A DNA stretch of 36,902 nt from Natronococcus sp. A-GB7 (GCF_029688865.1 NZ_JARUKV010000036.1:1-36902); one strand, 5' to 3'. Counted from the first letter of the stretch, positions 16,069 to 23,761 are shown. Numbers and translations are program-made. Notes: generated from the sequence alone by a model not told the origin.

Positions 16069-16410
16069 TTAGCACAGAGAGTCGAGCGAGAATCCGGAGG
16101 GATCGATCCGTCCGTTCTGGGGGTCGTAGTCGATGACGTCTGCGTCCGCCATCCGCGGAAGGTGGGTGTGGTGAAGCGTAATCGCGATGCGTTCGACGGA
16201 TACGCCTTCGTCGACCTCGGCGTCGTTCTCAGCTTCGCGTTTCGCGACCGCTACAGCCAGTTCGTCGATTCCCAACAGCTCAGTACGCTCGTCGAGGATC
16301 GCGAGCGCTACTCGTCGCCGGTCCGACATGAGCAGTTCGTGGCGATCGCGTTCGGATAGCTCGACCGTGCGAGTTTCCTCGTCTGCCGTACCGTCTGGGG
16401 TTCGAAACAT
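16069..16410 (-). CDS. DUF7344-like winged-helix regulator
   Basis: This 113-residue acidic protein has the shape of the haloarchaeal DUF7344 winged-helix family. It opens with ELLMSDRRRVALAILDERTELLGIDELAVAVA, which fits helices 1-3 of a wHTH. An EGVSVERIAITLHHTHLPRMADADVIDYDPQNGRI segment follows, which matches the classic recognition helix plus wing (LHHxHLPxLxxxGxIxYD). The DNA-binding role is inferred from this pattern. The gene is divergent from the PAS-GAF-HTH_10 gene at 16601, and the two share a 190-nt intergenic region with a CCTAAG...CTTAGG inverted repeat. It is convergent with the PRK04140-like gene. Confidence 0.82.
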   Translation of the reverse strand: MFRTPDGTADEETRTVELSERDRHELLMSDRRRVALAILDERTELLGIDELAVAVAKREAENDAEVDEGVSVERIAITLHHTHLPRMADADVIDYDPQNGRIDPSGFSLDSLC

Positions 16411-16459
16411 TTCGTGATCATGTCCGTTCGTCGACAGTGTATCGAAGGAGTCACTCGCT

Positions 16460-16486
16460 CCTAAGCAAGGGCTAGAACATCTTAGG
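16460..16486. promoter_or_regulatory. CCTAAG/CTTAGG inverted repeat between divergent regulators
   Basis: CCTAAG (16460-16465) and CTTAGG (16481-16486) are complementary with a 15-nt spacer, giving about two helical turns between centres. They lie 50-76 nt upstream of the DUF7344-like start, in the shared promoter region. Short arms make this a tentative operator. Confidence 0.35.
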
Positions 16487-16600
16487 CAAGACAGGAAAGA
16501 AAAACGGCAAGAGGTCCGATTCTGACCCCCTTTTTCACAACATACTCATCCGGACTCCGTCGACGGAAGACTGATACACACAACCACGGTACACAGAACG

Positions 16601-18823
16601 ATGCGATCGGCATCGCTATCCGACGCGCTTCGAGAGACCCTAGCAGTCTTCGACGAGTCGGGCGAGCCCCGAACGACGCCCGAGGTGGCAGAACAGCTCG
16701 ATCTCGGCCGGCGGAGCACGTACGATCGACTGGACCGGCTCGTCGAGCGAGACTGCCTCGAGACCAAGAAAGTGGGTGCGAACGCTCGAGTCTGGTGGCG
16801 ACCGCTACCGACCGACGACGTGAGCTCGAAGGAGACGGGGACGCCGACCCCCGATTCTGAACGGGGAGTTCGTCAGCACGGGCAGCCGCAATCGACGCTC
16901 GAGGAGGAGATCAGACGGATCAGCGACGGGTTTTTCGCGGTCGACGACGAGTGGCGGCTCACGTACCTCAACGACGCTGCCGCGGCGATGGTCGAGGGGA
17001 CCGAAGCGGAGGCGCTCGGCCAGCGGCTGTGGGACGCGGCGCCGGAGCTGGTCGGGACCACCTTCGAGACGGCCTACCGGGAAGCGATGGAAACCCAGGA
17101 GGCGAACTCCGTCGAGGCGTACTTCCCGCCCCTCGAGGGCTGGTATCGGGACATCGTCCACCCCTCGCCGTCGGGACTGTCCGTTTACTTTACCGACGTC
17201 AGCGAACGCAAGACCCGCCAGCGGACCCTGGAACGGTACGAACGCATCGTCGAAACGGTCGGCGACGGGATCTACGTGCTCGACGGCAACGACCGGTTCA
17301 CGTTCGTCAACGACGCGTTCGTCTCGGTGACAGGGTACGATCGCGAAGAGCTGCTCGGGAGCTCCGCCGAGCTCGTGTTCGGCGACGAGTTCGAGGAGAC
17401 GGCCGCGGAGACCTGGACCGAACTCGAGTCAACGAACCGGAGCGTCGCCGTCCTCGAGGAGCGGCTACGCGGCGCCGACGGCGAATCGTTCGTCGTGGAG
17501 AGTCGGTTCAGCCGGCTCGAACTCGAGGACGGCGAGCGTGGACGCGTCGGCGTCGTCCGCGACGTCACCGACCGCGTCGAGTACGAGCGGGAGCTCGAAC
17601 ACCAGCGCGAGCAGCTGGCGGCGGTGACCAGCCTCGGCGAGGTCGCACGCGAGATCGTCCACGCGATTATCGGACAGCCGACTCGCGGGGGTATCGAGGA
17701 GACGGTCTGTGAGAACCTCGCGAACTCCGACTCCTATCTGTTCGCCTGGATCGGCGAGGTCGACACCGCGACCCGGACCGTGGATCTCCGAACCGAAGCC
17801 GGCGTCGAGGGCTACCTCGACGAGACCACGATCTCGGTCGATCCGAACGACGATCGGAGTCGAGGACCCACGGGACGGGCGTTTCGATCCGGCGAGGTAC
17901 AGACGACGCGGGACGTCGACGCCGATCCCCGGTACGAGCCCTGGCAGGACCACGTCGAACCCTACGGAGTTCAGTCCTCCGCGGCGATCCCGATCACTCA
18001 CGAGGGTGCCATCTACGGCGTGTTGAACGTCTACGCGAAGCGTCCGTACGCCTTCGAGGGACAGGAGGGAAGACAGATCACGCAGCTCGGCGAGGTCATC
18101 GGTCACGCGATCGCCGCCGCCGAGCGCAAGCAGTCGCTGCTGAGCGACGAGCTCGTCGAACTCGAGTTCGAGATCCGGGACGTCTTCTCAGCGTTCGGTG
18201 TTTCGAACGAAACGACTGGGAAAATTACGTTCAACCATACGGTCCCGGTCGGGGACGGCGAGTTTCTCGTCTACGGCACCGCGACGCCGGACGCCGTCGA
18301 GACCGTTCGCGAGCTCGCAACGGCGGTTGACGGAGAGACGGACGTCACCGTTCACTCGGAAGCGACCCCTCCCGGGTTCGAAATTCGGGTGATCGATCCC
18401 CCGATACTCTCGGTTGTCGCCTCTCTCAGCGGATACGTCGATAGCGCGTCGATCGAGGACGGTAACTACCAGCTAACGATCCATCTCGCGCCGAGCGTCG
18501 ACGTCCACCACGTCGTCGACGCCGTCGAGTCGGCGTACCCGGACGCCGAACTGCACTGTCATCGCCAGATCGCTCGGTCGCTGGACGATCCGCGACCCGT
18601 ACAGCGCCGTCTCACGGCCGATCTCACGGACCGACAGCACGCCGTCCTCTCCGCGGCGTACTACGCGGGGTTCTTCGAGTGGCCCCGCGAGAAGTCCGCG
18701 GCGGAACTCGCGGACTCGCTCGACATCGCAGCGCCGACGCTCCACCAGCACCTTCGGAAGGGCCAGCGGAAGGTGTTCGACTCGCTGTTTTCGCCGCCGG
18801 ACGGCTCGAGGGAACGATCGTAA
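16601..18823 (+). CDS. Bat-like PAS-PAS-GAF-HTH_10 sensor regulator
   Basis: This 740-residue one-component sensor regulator resembles bacterio-opsin activator (Bat) relatives. The domain order is: an N-terminal winged helix (residues 1-67, TTPEVAEQLDLGRRSTYDRLDRLVE); PAS 1 (about 100-205, DGFFAVDDEWRLTYLND); PAS 2 (about 210-335, DGIYVLDGNDRFTFVND); GAF (about 350-510, including SSAAIPITHEGAIYGVLNVYA); the Bat-associated domain (about 515-670); and a C-terminal HTH_10 (about 675-730, LTDRQHAVLSAAYYAGFFEWP ... PTLHQHLRKGQRKVF). The PAS and GAF domains probably sense redox, oxygen or a small molecule in the cytosol. A DNA-binding domain at both ends is noteworthy. No membrane segment, kinase domain or receiver domain is present. 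A TATA-like CTGATACAC lies about 30 nt before the start. It is divergent from the DUF7344-like gene. Confidence 0.92.
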   Translation: MRSASLSDALRETLAVFDESGEPRTTPEVAEQLDLGRRSTYDRLDRLVERDCLETKKVGANARVWWRPLPTDDVSSKETGTPTPDSERGVRQHGQPQSTLEEEIRRISDGFFAVDDEWRLTYLNDAAAAMVEGTEAEALGQRLWDAAPELVGTTFETAYREAMETQEANSVEAYFPPLEGWYRDIVHPSPSGLSVYFTDVSERKTRQRTLERYERIVETVGDGIYVLDGNDRFTFVNDAFVSVTGYDREELLGSSAELVFGDEFEETAAETWTELESTNRSVAVLEERLRGADGESFVVESRFSRLELEDGERGRVGVVRDVTDRVEYERELEHQREQLAAVTSLGEVAREIVHAIIGQPTRGGIEETVCENLANSDSYLFAWIGEVDTATRTVDLRTEAGVEGYLDETTISVDPNDDRSRGPTGRAFRSGEVQTTRDVDADPRYEPWQDHVEPYGVQSSAAIPITHEGAIYGVLNVYAKRPYAFEGQEGRQITQLGEVIGHAIAAAERKQSLLSDELVELEFEIRDVFSAFGVSNETTGKITFNHTVPVGDGEFLVYGTATPDAVETVRELATAVDGETDVTVHSEATPPGFEIRVIDPPILSVVASLSGYVDSASIEDGNYQLTIHLAPSVDVHHVVDAVESAYPDAELHCHRQIARSLDDPRPVQRRLTADLTDRQHAVLSAAYYAGFFEWPREKSAAELADSLDIAAPTLHQHLRKGQRKVFDSLFSPPDGSRERS

Positions 18824-18877
18824 ACGAGTCGAGGAGCGAGATATGACCGTTGCTGACCACACCCCACCTCTCTTTTC

Positions 18878-19117
18878 ATGCTAAAGTACATGCATCCAAA
18901 TCACCAAGGTGTCGAAGCTACCCCCTCGAGCGTGTTCTCCTATTTAATTGATAGATACATTAGCTGTACAGAGTGTGGTTTCATCCTCCTGGCGTCGAAC
19001 GCGGAGCGACCACAACCGGAGAGACATCGCACGTGCCCCGACTGTGACGGAACCGAGTTCCGGTTCGAGAGCGACGAACTCACCGCTCTTGAGGAGGAAT
19101 CCGCCCCTCGAAGGTAG
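18878..19117 (+). CDS. Small zinc-ribbon protein
   Basis: This 79-residue protein has a two-knuckle zinc ribbon: CTEC at about residues 30-33 and CPDC at about 52-55, with a strand-like FILLAS between and an EFRFES strand after. The last 15 residues are acidic. Such small zinc ribbons in haloarchaea are usually of unknown function. The start is uncertain: ATG 18878 and ATG 18890 are both possible, and the stretch before the first CxxC is not family-like. A weak TATA-like AGATATGAC lies about 30 nt before 18878. The stop at 19117 is immediately followed by the AAACG motif cluster that precedes the HTH_10 gene. Confidence 0.62.
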   Translation: MLKYMHPNHQGVEATPSSVFSYLIDRYISCTECGFILLASNAERPQPERHRTCPDCDGTEFRFESDELTALEEESAPRR

Positions 19118-19118
19118 T

Positions 19119-19168
19119 CGTAAACGGTTTCGCAGACGATTGCGTAAACGTTTTTGTAAACGTTTGCG
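19119..19168 (+). repeat. Cluster of three GTAAACG-type motifs
   Basis: Three related units occur: CGTAAACGGTTTCGC (19119-19133), GCGTAAACGTTT (19142-19153) and TGTAAACGTTTGCG (19155-19168). All share the core GTAAACGKTT, and the last two contain the self-complementary AAACGTTT. They begin 2 nt after the zinc-ribbon stop and end 86 nt before the HTH_10 start, so they may be operator sites for that gene. The same core appears in the palindrome at 15991-16008, and a CGTTTGCG variant flanks the ParA operon. Confidence 0.75.
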
Positions 19169-19175
19169 TCAGGGA

Positions 19176-19200
19176 GCCACCCTGCGGCCGAAAATCGGCG
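19176..19200 (+). repeat. 25-nt element shared with 14795-14819 (copy 2)
   Basis: This copy matches 14795-14819 at 21 of 25 positions and lies 55-79 nt before ATG 19255. It differs at position 13 and at a GGG-to-AAA triplet (positions 16-18). It sits just after the GTAAACG cluster. Confidence 0.6.
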
Positions 19201-19254
19201 AAGTCGCTTCGGAGAGTCCGACGAAGCCAAGGCGTTTCGTTCCTACTCGAACGT

Positions 19255-19923
19255 ATGGGAGGGACAGTCGCGGAGATCGAACTTTCGCCGGCGGAGTTCG
19301 TCCTCGAGGAGACGATCAACGCCGTCGAGGGACTCGAGTGCGAGGTCGAACGGGTCGTCGCGAACGTCGACGGCGAGGTCATGCCGTTTCTCTGGGTCGA
19401 CGCGCCAGACCTCGAGGACCTCGAGGACGTGCTCGAAGCGGACGAGACCGTCGACAACGTCCGACTGCTTGCGGACGTCGACGGCGAACAGCTCTACCAG
19501 ATGGACTGGGTCCGACGAGTCGACGCGCTCGTCCAGGTACTCGTCGAGGAGGAGGGGACGGTGCTTTCGGCGGTCGGCGACGCCAGCGGCTGGCAGTTCC
19601 GGCTACTGTTTCCCGACCGGGACAGCCTGTCGCGAACGAACGACTACTGTCGATCGAACGGGATCCAGTTCCAGCTTCACGCCGTCTACAGCCTCGAGGA
19701 GGGTCGACAGGGTCGGTTCGGTCTCACCGACGACCAGCAGGACACCCTGGAGATGGCCTTCGAGCGCGGCTACTACGAGATCCCTCGTGATGCCGACATG
19801 ATGGCGCTGGCCGAGGAGATGGACATCTCCCACCAGGCGCTCTCGGAACGGCTCCGTCGAGCCCACCGCAGCCTCGTCCAGAACACCGTCGTGATCGGTC
19901 AGGAGGGTAACCCGGACGAGTGA
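19255..19923 (+). CDS. HTH_10 (Bat-type) transcriptional regulator
   Basis: This 222-residue regulator is of the haloarchaeal HTH_10 family without PAS or GAF domains. Residues 1-155 form the Bat-associated ligand-binding-like domain (AEIELSPAEFVLEETINAV ... GIQFQLHAVYSL). Residues 165-215 are the HTH: GLTDDQQDTLEMAFERGYYEIPR, then MALAEEMDISHQALSERLRRAHRSLVQ, with the recognition helix at DISHQALSERLRRA. ATG 19255 begins the typical MxxTVAEIELSPAEF. Two upstream elements (19119-19168 and 19176-19200) are candidate control sites. It is the second HTH_10 gene within 3 kb and lies upstream of the cupin and FAD enzyme genes, which it could regulate, although the 198-nt gap shows nothing decisive. 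Confidence 0.9.
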   Translation: MGGTVAEIELSPAEFVLEETINAVEGLECEVERVVANVDGEVMPFLWVDAPDLEDLEDVLEADETVDNVRLLADVDGEQLYQMDWVRRVDALVQVLVEEEGTVLSAVGDASGWQFRLLFPDRDSLSRTNDYCRSNGIQFQLHAVYSLEEGRQGRFGLTDDQQDTLEMAFERGYYEIPRDADMMALAEEMDISHQALSERLRRAHRSLVQNTVVIGQEGNPDE

Positions 19924-20121
19924 GGAGGCGACTGTTCTGCCGGTCCGACTCGAGTACGTCGAGAGGCTATCGTCGGCTCCTGTGAGCGTCGACTCGTAGC
20001 GGTGCTGTCACGACTGCAGTCGGCGAGCGATCGGCAGCGGCTGCAGGAGTTCCACCGGCTGGCGACCCGTCATCGGATAGCTATCTGCCGCTCGAGCCCG
20101 TCCCTTCCGTGAGGTTACATT

Positions 20122-20667
20122 ATGGCTACGAACGCGGACGACGGGGTCCGACGCAGAGCGATATTAAAAGCGGGTGTGACGGCGGCAGGAGCGTTCGCGG
20201 TAAGCGGTTCCGCGAGCGCGGCCGGCGACACCGACGACGAGACGAACAACGTCGACGAGCCCGACGGGTTCGAGGTGACAGTCCTGGGGGAACACGCTCC
20301 GTTCGTCGACGACGTTGCCGCGACGTTCGAACTCACCTACGCCGACGGCGAGACGGACGAGCCGACCGTCGTCGAACTCGAGGACGCGTCGACGGTCGTC
20401 GTCGCGGAGGCGACCTGGGAGGCGGGGGCGAGGTCGGGCTGGCACCGCCACCCCGGAATGTCCGTCGTCCACATGGTCGAGGGTGAGATCGAACACACGA
20501 TGGAAGACGACTGCGTCCCCCGGACGTACGCGGCCGGGGACGCGTGGATCGATCCGGGCCACGTCCACAGGGCCGACAGCGAGGACGGCGCGTTCGCCTA
20601 CGTGACGTTCCTCGGGATTCCCGAGGACGAACCGCCGACCGAGTGGGTCGAGCCGGTCGACTGTTGA
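20122..20667 (+). CDS. Tat-exported cupin-domain protein
   Basis: This 181-residue protein carries a twin-arginine signal: RRRAILKAG near residues 10-18, an Ala-rich h-region and a SASA-A cleavage site near residue 33. The mature protein is a single conserved-barrel cupin. Metal ligands are visible in GWHRHPGMSVVHMVEGEIEH (two His and a Glu) and in DPGHVHRAD (last His). Haloarchaea export many proteins by Tat in folded, metal-loaded form, and this one fits. The reaction is unknown: small cupins include isomerases, dioxygenases and binding proteins. The stop is followed 53 nt later by the FAD monooxygenase on the same strand, and a tiny reading frame exactly bridges the gap. Confidence 0.88.
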   Translation: MATNADDGVRRRAILKAGVTAAGAFAVSGSASAAGDTDDETNNVDEPDGFEVTVLGEHAPFVDDVAATFELTYADGETDEPTVVELEDASTVVVAEATWEAGARSGWHRHPGMSVVHMVEGEIEHTMEDDCVPRTYAAGDAWIDPGHVHRADSEDGAFAYVTFLGIPEDEPPTEWVEPVDC

Positions 20668-20724
20668 ATGTCCCCAAATGCCCCATCTCCGATCGGTCGG
20701 GAAGCGGGAGGACCGGAGCCGTGA
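20668..20724 (+). other. 18-codon micro-ORF bridging cupin and FAD genes
   Basis: The cupin stop TGA (20665-20667) is followed directly by ATG at 20668. That ATG opens an 18-codon frame ending in TGA 20722-20724, which overlaps the GTG at 20721 proposed as the FAD enzyme start (GTGA). The peptide (MSPNAPSPIGREAGGPEP) has no recognisable features. The arrangement would suit re-initiation coupling, but this is inferred from positions alone. Confidence 0.3.
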
Positions 20725-22157
20725 CCCTCGCGACCGTTCGGCCAGGCGACGAGGACCGAAGCGGACGGGCGATCGTCGTCGGCGCGGGCGTCGCCGGATT
20801 GACTGCGGCCCGCGTCCTCGCGGACTCGTTCGACTCCGTGACCGTGATCGACCGCGACCCGCTGCCCGACGAGCCCGTCCCTCGGCCCGGGGTTCCCCAG
20901 GCCACCCAGATCCACATCCTCTGGGAAGCCGGTCGGTCGGCGCTCGAGGAGCTGTTTCCGGGGTACACCGAGGAGTTGTGTGCCGCCGGCGGCGTGTCGA
21001 TCGACGGGCGACGCGATCTGCATCTGTACAGTCAGGGCGAGTTCCTGGCGTCGGGATCGTCGCCCTTCCCGCTATATGCGGCGAGCCGACCGCTGTACGA
21101 GCAGCTCCTCCGGCGTCGGGTCGCCGAGCTCGAGGGGGTCAGACTTCGGCCACGGTGCCGGTTCGTTGCCTACGAGACCGACGAGCGGAAAACGGGCGTA
21201 ACGGGCGTGAGCGTTCGACCCCAGGACGGGGATCGCACGGAACTCCCCGCCGAGCTGGTCGTCGACGCGACCGGCAGGACGAGTCGAACCCCGGCCTGGC
21301 TGGCGCGAAACGGCTACGGGCCGCCTCCGGTCGAGGAGGTGACGATCGGGCTGGCCTACACGACGATCGCCCTCGAGCGACCCCCCGACGACCGCCGGAT
21401 GATCGGGATGCTGGCCGAGCCACCCCGGACGAGGGGTGGTGCGGTACTACCTGTCGAGGGCAACCGGTGGCTCGTGAACGTTCACGGGGTCCACGGGGAC
21501 CACCCCCCGACGGACGTCGACGGAGTCGGCGAGTTCGTCGCTCCCCTTCCGACGCCCGTGTTCGACCGATTGCTCGAGGAGTGTCCGCCGCTGGCGGAGA
21601 CGGGCCACCACTACCCGTTTCCCTCGAACCGGCGCTACCGCTACGAGGCCCTCGAGCGGTTCCCCGATGGCCTGATCGTCGTCGGCGACGCGGTCGCCAG
21701 CTTCAATCCCATCTACGGCCAGGGGATGTCCGTGGCCGCGCTCGAGGCGCTGGCGCTCCGCCGCACGCTTCGGGACGGACGGAGCGGGATCCCGACGCGG
21801 TTTTTCGACCGGATGGCGGCGATCGTCGACCCCGCCTGGATGCTGGCGATCGGGGCCGACAGCGCCTTCTCCGAGACGCGGGGCGACGTTCCCCGGGGAA
21901 CCGCAGTCTTCGACTGGTACCTCTCCCGACTGTTTCGGAAGGCCCACGCCGACGGTGCGCTGACGGACGCCTTCCTGGGGGTCCTCTCGATGCAACAGCC
22001 GCCGTCCTCGCTGCTCCGTCCCAGCGTCGCGTGGCGCGTGCTCGGACCGGGGTACGGCGGCAACCGATCGGCTCGAGACCGACCGAACCACCCGCCGTCC
22101 GTTCGAGAGAGCGAGCGCGATCTCTCTCCCCGGCAATCGAGATCGAAACCGCGCTGA
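20721..22157 (+). CDS. FAD-dependent monooxygenase (UbiH/squalene epoxidase-like)
   Basis: This 478-residue flavoprotein of the p-hydroxybenzoate-hydroxylase fold has an N-terminal Rossmann motif (VVGAGVAGLTAARVLADSF, residues 14-32), then RDPLPDEPVPRPGVPQATQIHIL, the GVPQxxxxHxL segment common in group A-like monooxygenases and halogenases. The second FAD motif, GLIVVGDAVASFNPIYGQGMS (about 317-337), carries the GD and P residues of the family. The substrate is unknown but is probably hydrophobic or aromatic, as for polyprenyl-phenol hydroxylases. The start is chosen at GTG 20721 because the Rossmann fold begins soon after. A TTG at 20664 overlapping the cupin stop is an alternative. It is convergent with the MFS gene and probably co-transcribed with the Tat cupin. 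Confidence 0.85.
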   Translation: MTLATVRPGDEDRSGRAIVVGAGVAGLTAARVLADSFDSVTVIDRDPLPDEPVPRPGVPQATQIHILWEAGRSALEELFPGYTEELCAAGGVSIDGRRDLHLYSQGEFLASGSSPFPLYAASRPLYEQLLRRRVAELEGVRLRPRCRFVAYETDERKTGVTGVSVRPQDGDRTELPAELVVDATGRTSRTPAWLARNGYGPPPVEEVTIGLAYTTIALERPPDDRRMIGMLAEPPRTRGGAVLPVEGNRWLVNVHGVHGDHPPTDVDGVGEFVAPLPTPVFDRLLEECPPLAETGHHYPFPSNRRYRYEALERFPDGLIVVGDAVASFNPIYGQGMSVAALEALALRRTLRDGRSGIPTRFFDRMAAIVDPAWMLAIGADSAFSETRGDVPRGTAVFDWYLSRLFRKAHADGALTDAFLGVLSMQQPPSSLLRPSVAWRVLGPGYGGNRSARDRPNHPPSVRESERDLSPRQSRSKPR

Positions 22158-22189
22158 CCCGACGGCAACGGGAACGGAGGACGCCGTCC

Positions 22190-23455
22190 CTACAGGTTCG
22201 GAAGTTCAGTTGCCGGGAGGAGCTGTCCGGTCTCCCGGTAGACGCCGCCGAGAAGGACCGCCGCCGCGACCAGGGGAAGCGCCGCGCAGGCGAGGTACAC
22301 GGGGACGAATCCGACGAGTTCGGTGACCGGAAGCGACACGATCGGGCCGACGCCGCCGCCGACGTCTCCGAGGACGTTGTTCGTTCCGACGGCTCGGCCC
22401 ATCCGACCGTCATCCGTGAGATCGCCGAGCAGCGCCATCATCGGACCGCTCGTCCCGCCCTGTCCGGCACCGATGAACAGGCAGGCGACGGCGAGCGTCC
22501 CGGCCGAGTCGGCGGACGCGAGAAGGACGAACCCCACGAACAGGATCCCGAGAAAGCACAGCAACACCGGGACCCGCGACTGCTGCAGGTCGCTTACGTA
22601 GCCGCCGAGGAACATGAACAGTCCCGCGGTGACGACCGTGATCGCCATGAACAGTCCGGAGGTCCCCTGCGCGTCGAAGCCGAGCAGCCCGATGTCGTTC
22701 TCGCCGAGAAAGAGAACCAGCGTCGAGAACAGGACGCCGAAGTAGACGAAGAGTACGGCGAAGTTGATCAGTCCAACCGTCACCGCGGGGACACTCGTGT
22801 CTACGTCCCACGGCTTCACCGACTCGCGAGCGTCGCCTTCCACGTGCGTCTCCGGGATCGTCGCGTACGCCAGTCCGCTGGCGACGAACGCGAACACCGT
22901 CGCGAGGAGAAACGCCGCGATCTCCCCGCCGATCTCGCTGACGACGCCGCCGACGACCATCCCGGTCGGCGCCCCGAAGAGAACCCCGCCTCTGATGAGG
23001 CCCATACTGGTTCCCCTCGAGCCGCCGTCGCTGACGTCGGAGGCGATCGTGTAGGCGGTCGCGAACACGAGCGCGCTGCCGACGCCCCACAGGAACCGCG
23101 CGGACAGAAACCACACCTCGGGAGCGGGCGCTGGAATAGCGACGACGTACCCGAGCGTGGCGAACCCCTGGACGAACATGCCGACGACGAAGGGCGTTCG
23201 CGTCCCGATCCGATCGACGAGGATACCGGCGGGTGCGTTGGCGACCAGCCGCGAGAAGCGATTCGCGCTGAGGATCACGCCGACCATGAACGGAGAGATC
23301 CCGAGAAGGACCCCAAGATTCGGCAGGATCGGGAAGATCACACCACCGCCGAAGCCGATGAAGAACGTGCTGAGTATCACGGCACCGATGACGACGTACT
23401 GGTCGCTGCCCGCTCCGCTCAGCCGGTCGATCGTTCGTGCTATCGATCCGCTCAT
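22190..23455 (-). CDS. MFS transporter (first copy)
   Basis: This 421-residue permease of the major facilitator superfamily has twelve predicted membrane helices. The signature loop between helices 2 and 3 is visible as GILVDRIGTRTPF (about 77-90), with a related VGTNNVLGDVGG region in the second half. The long internal hydrophilic loop between helices 6 and 7 (PETHVEGDARESVKPWDVDT) splits two six-helix bundles. Small-molecule efflux is the usual role of such haloarchaeal members, and no substrate can be assigned. The gene is convergent with the FAD enzyme. A palindrome at 23537-23552 and a TATA-like CATATATT near 23605 lie upstream. Confidence 0.9.
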   Translation of the reverse strand: MSGSIARTIDRLSGAGSDQYVVIGAVILSTFFIGFGGGVIFPILPNLGVLLGISPFMVGVILSANRFSRLVANAPAGILVDRIGTRTPFVVGMFVQGFATLGYVVAIPAPAPEVWFLSARFLWGVGSALVFATAYTIASDVSDGGSRGTSMGLIRGGVLFGAPTGMVVGGVVSEIGGEIAAFLLATVFAFVASGLAYATIPETHVEGDARESVKPWDVDTSVPAVTVGLINFAVLFVYFGVLFSTLVLFLGENDIGLLGFDAQGTSGLFMAITVVTAGLFMFLGGYVSDLQQSRVPVLLCFLGILFVGFVLLASADSAGTLAVACLFIGAGQGGTSGPMMALLGDLTDDGRMGRAVGTNNVLGDVGGGVGPIVSLPVTELVGFVPVYLACAALPLVAAAVLLGGVYRETGQLLPATELPNL

Positions 23456-23536
23456 TCGGTCTCGCTGCTGCCATCCGGGCGCGTTCGATCCTCACGCCCC
23501 GTACGCATCAGTCCGAACCGTTCGTCGATTCCCATC

Positions 23537-23552
23537 CTGACTGCCTAGTCAG
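23537..23552. promoter_or_regulatory. CTGACT-GCCT-AGTCAG palindrome upstream of the MFS gene
   Basis: Six-base arms are perfectly complementary around a 4-nt spacer. It lies 82-97 nt before ATG 23455. The TGACT...AGTCA form resembles operators bound by TetR-family repressors, which often control MFS efflux pumps. No TetR-like gene is present nearby, so a repressor would have to be encoded elsewhere. Confidence 0.5.
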
Positions 23553-23722
23553 TTAGCGCTGAAAGTGATTGCGATCTCGTCCGAGGAGCGGTTAGTGAAG
23601 CAATATATGGTTTATCAGGGATACGGATGGTCTCTCGTCGAGCCGAAGTCGTCGACGTGCCGACGAGCACGGGCCGAGATATCGAAGGCATCGGTCGGGC
23701 CTACCGCAGCTCGAGGGAGGGT

Positions 23723-23758
23723 CAAACGCAAACGAAAACGCAATCGGAACCGCAAACG
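23723..23758 (-). repeat. CGTTTGCG-type repeats downstream of the ParA operon
   Basis: The plus strand contains CAAACG at 23723-23728, 23729-23734 and 23753-23758, with degenerate copies between (AAAACG, CAATCG). Read on the minus strand these are CGTTTG units in roughly 6-nt steps. They start 4 nt after the stop of the ParA partner. The same CGTTTGC core sits in the promoter of parA (25008-25027). Confidence 0.7.
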
Positions 23759-23761
23759 ACC

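Larger units (their letters stand above)
23456..23761. other. 306-nt interval with a palindrome and CAAACG repeats
   Basis: No gene is supported here. The left part is the MFS upstream region, with the 16-nt palindrome at 23537-23552. A TATATGGTTTATC stretch lies at about 23605-23617. The right end (23723-23758) carries CAAACG-type repeats immediately before the stop codon of the ParA partner gene. Confidence 0.6.

Noticed and set aside
20678-23548. Plus-strand open frame of 956 codons over the FAD and MFS genes
   Set aside because: It is Arg/Pro-rich and without domains, and crosses two well-supported genes in other frames, the second on the opposite strand. Long empty frames are common in very GC-rich DNA.
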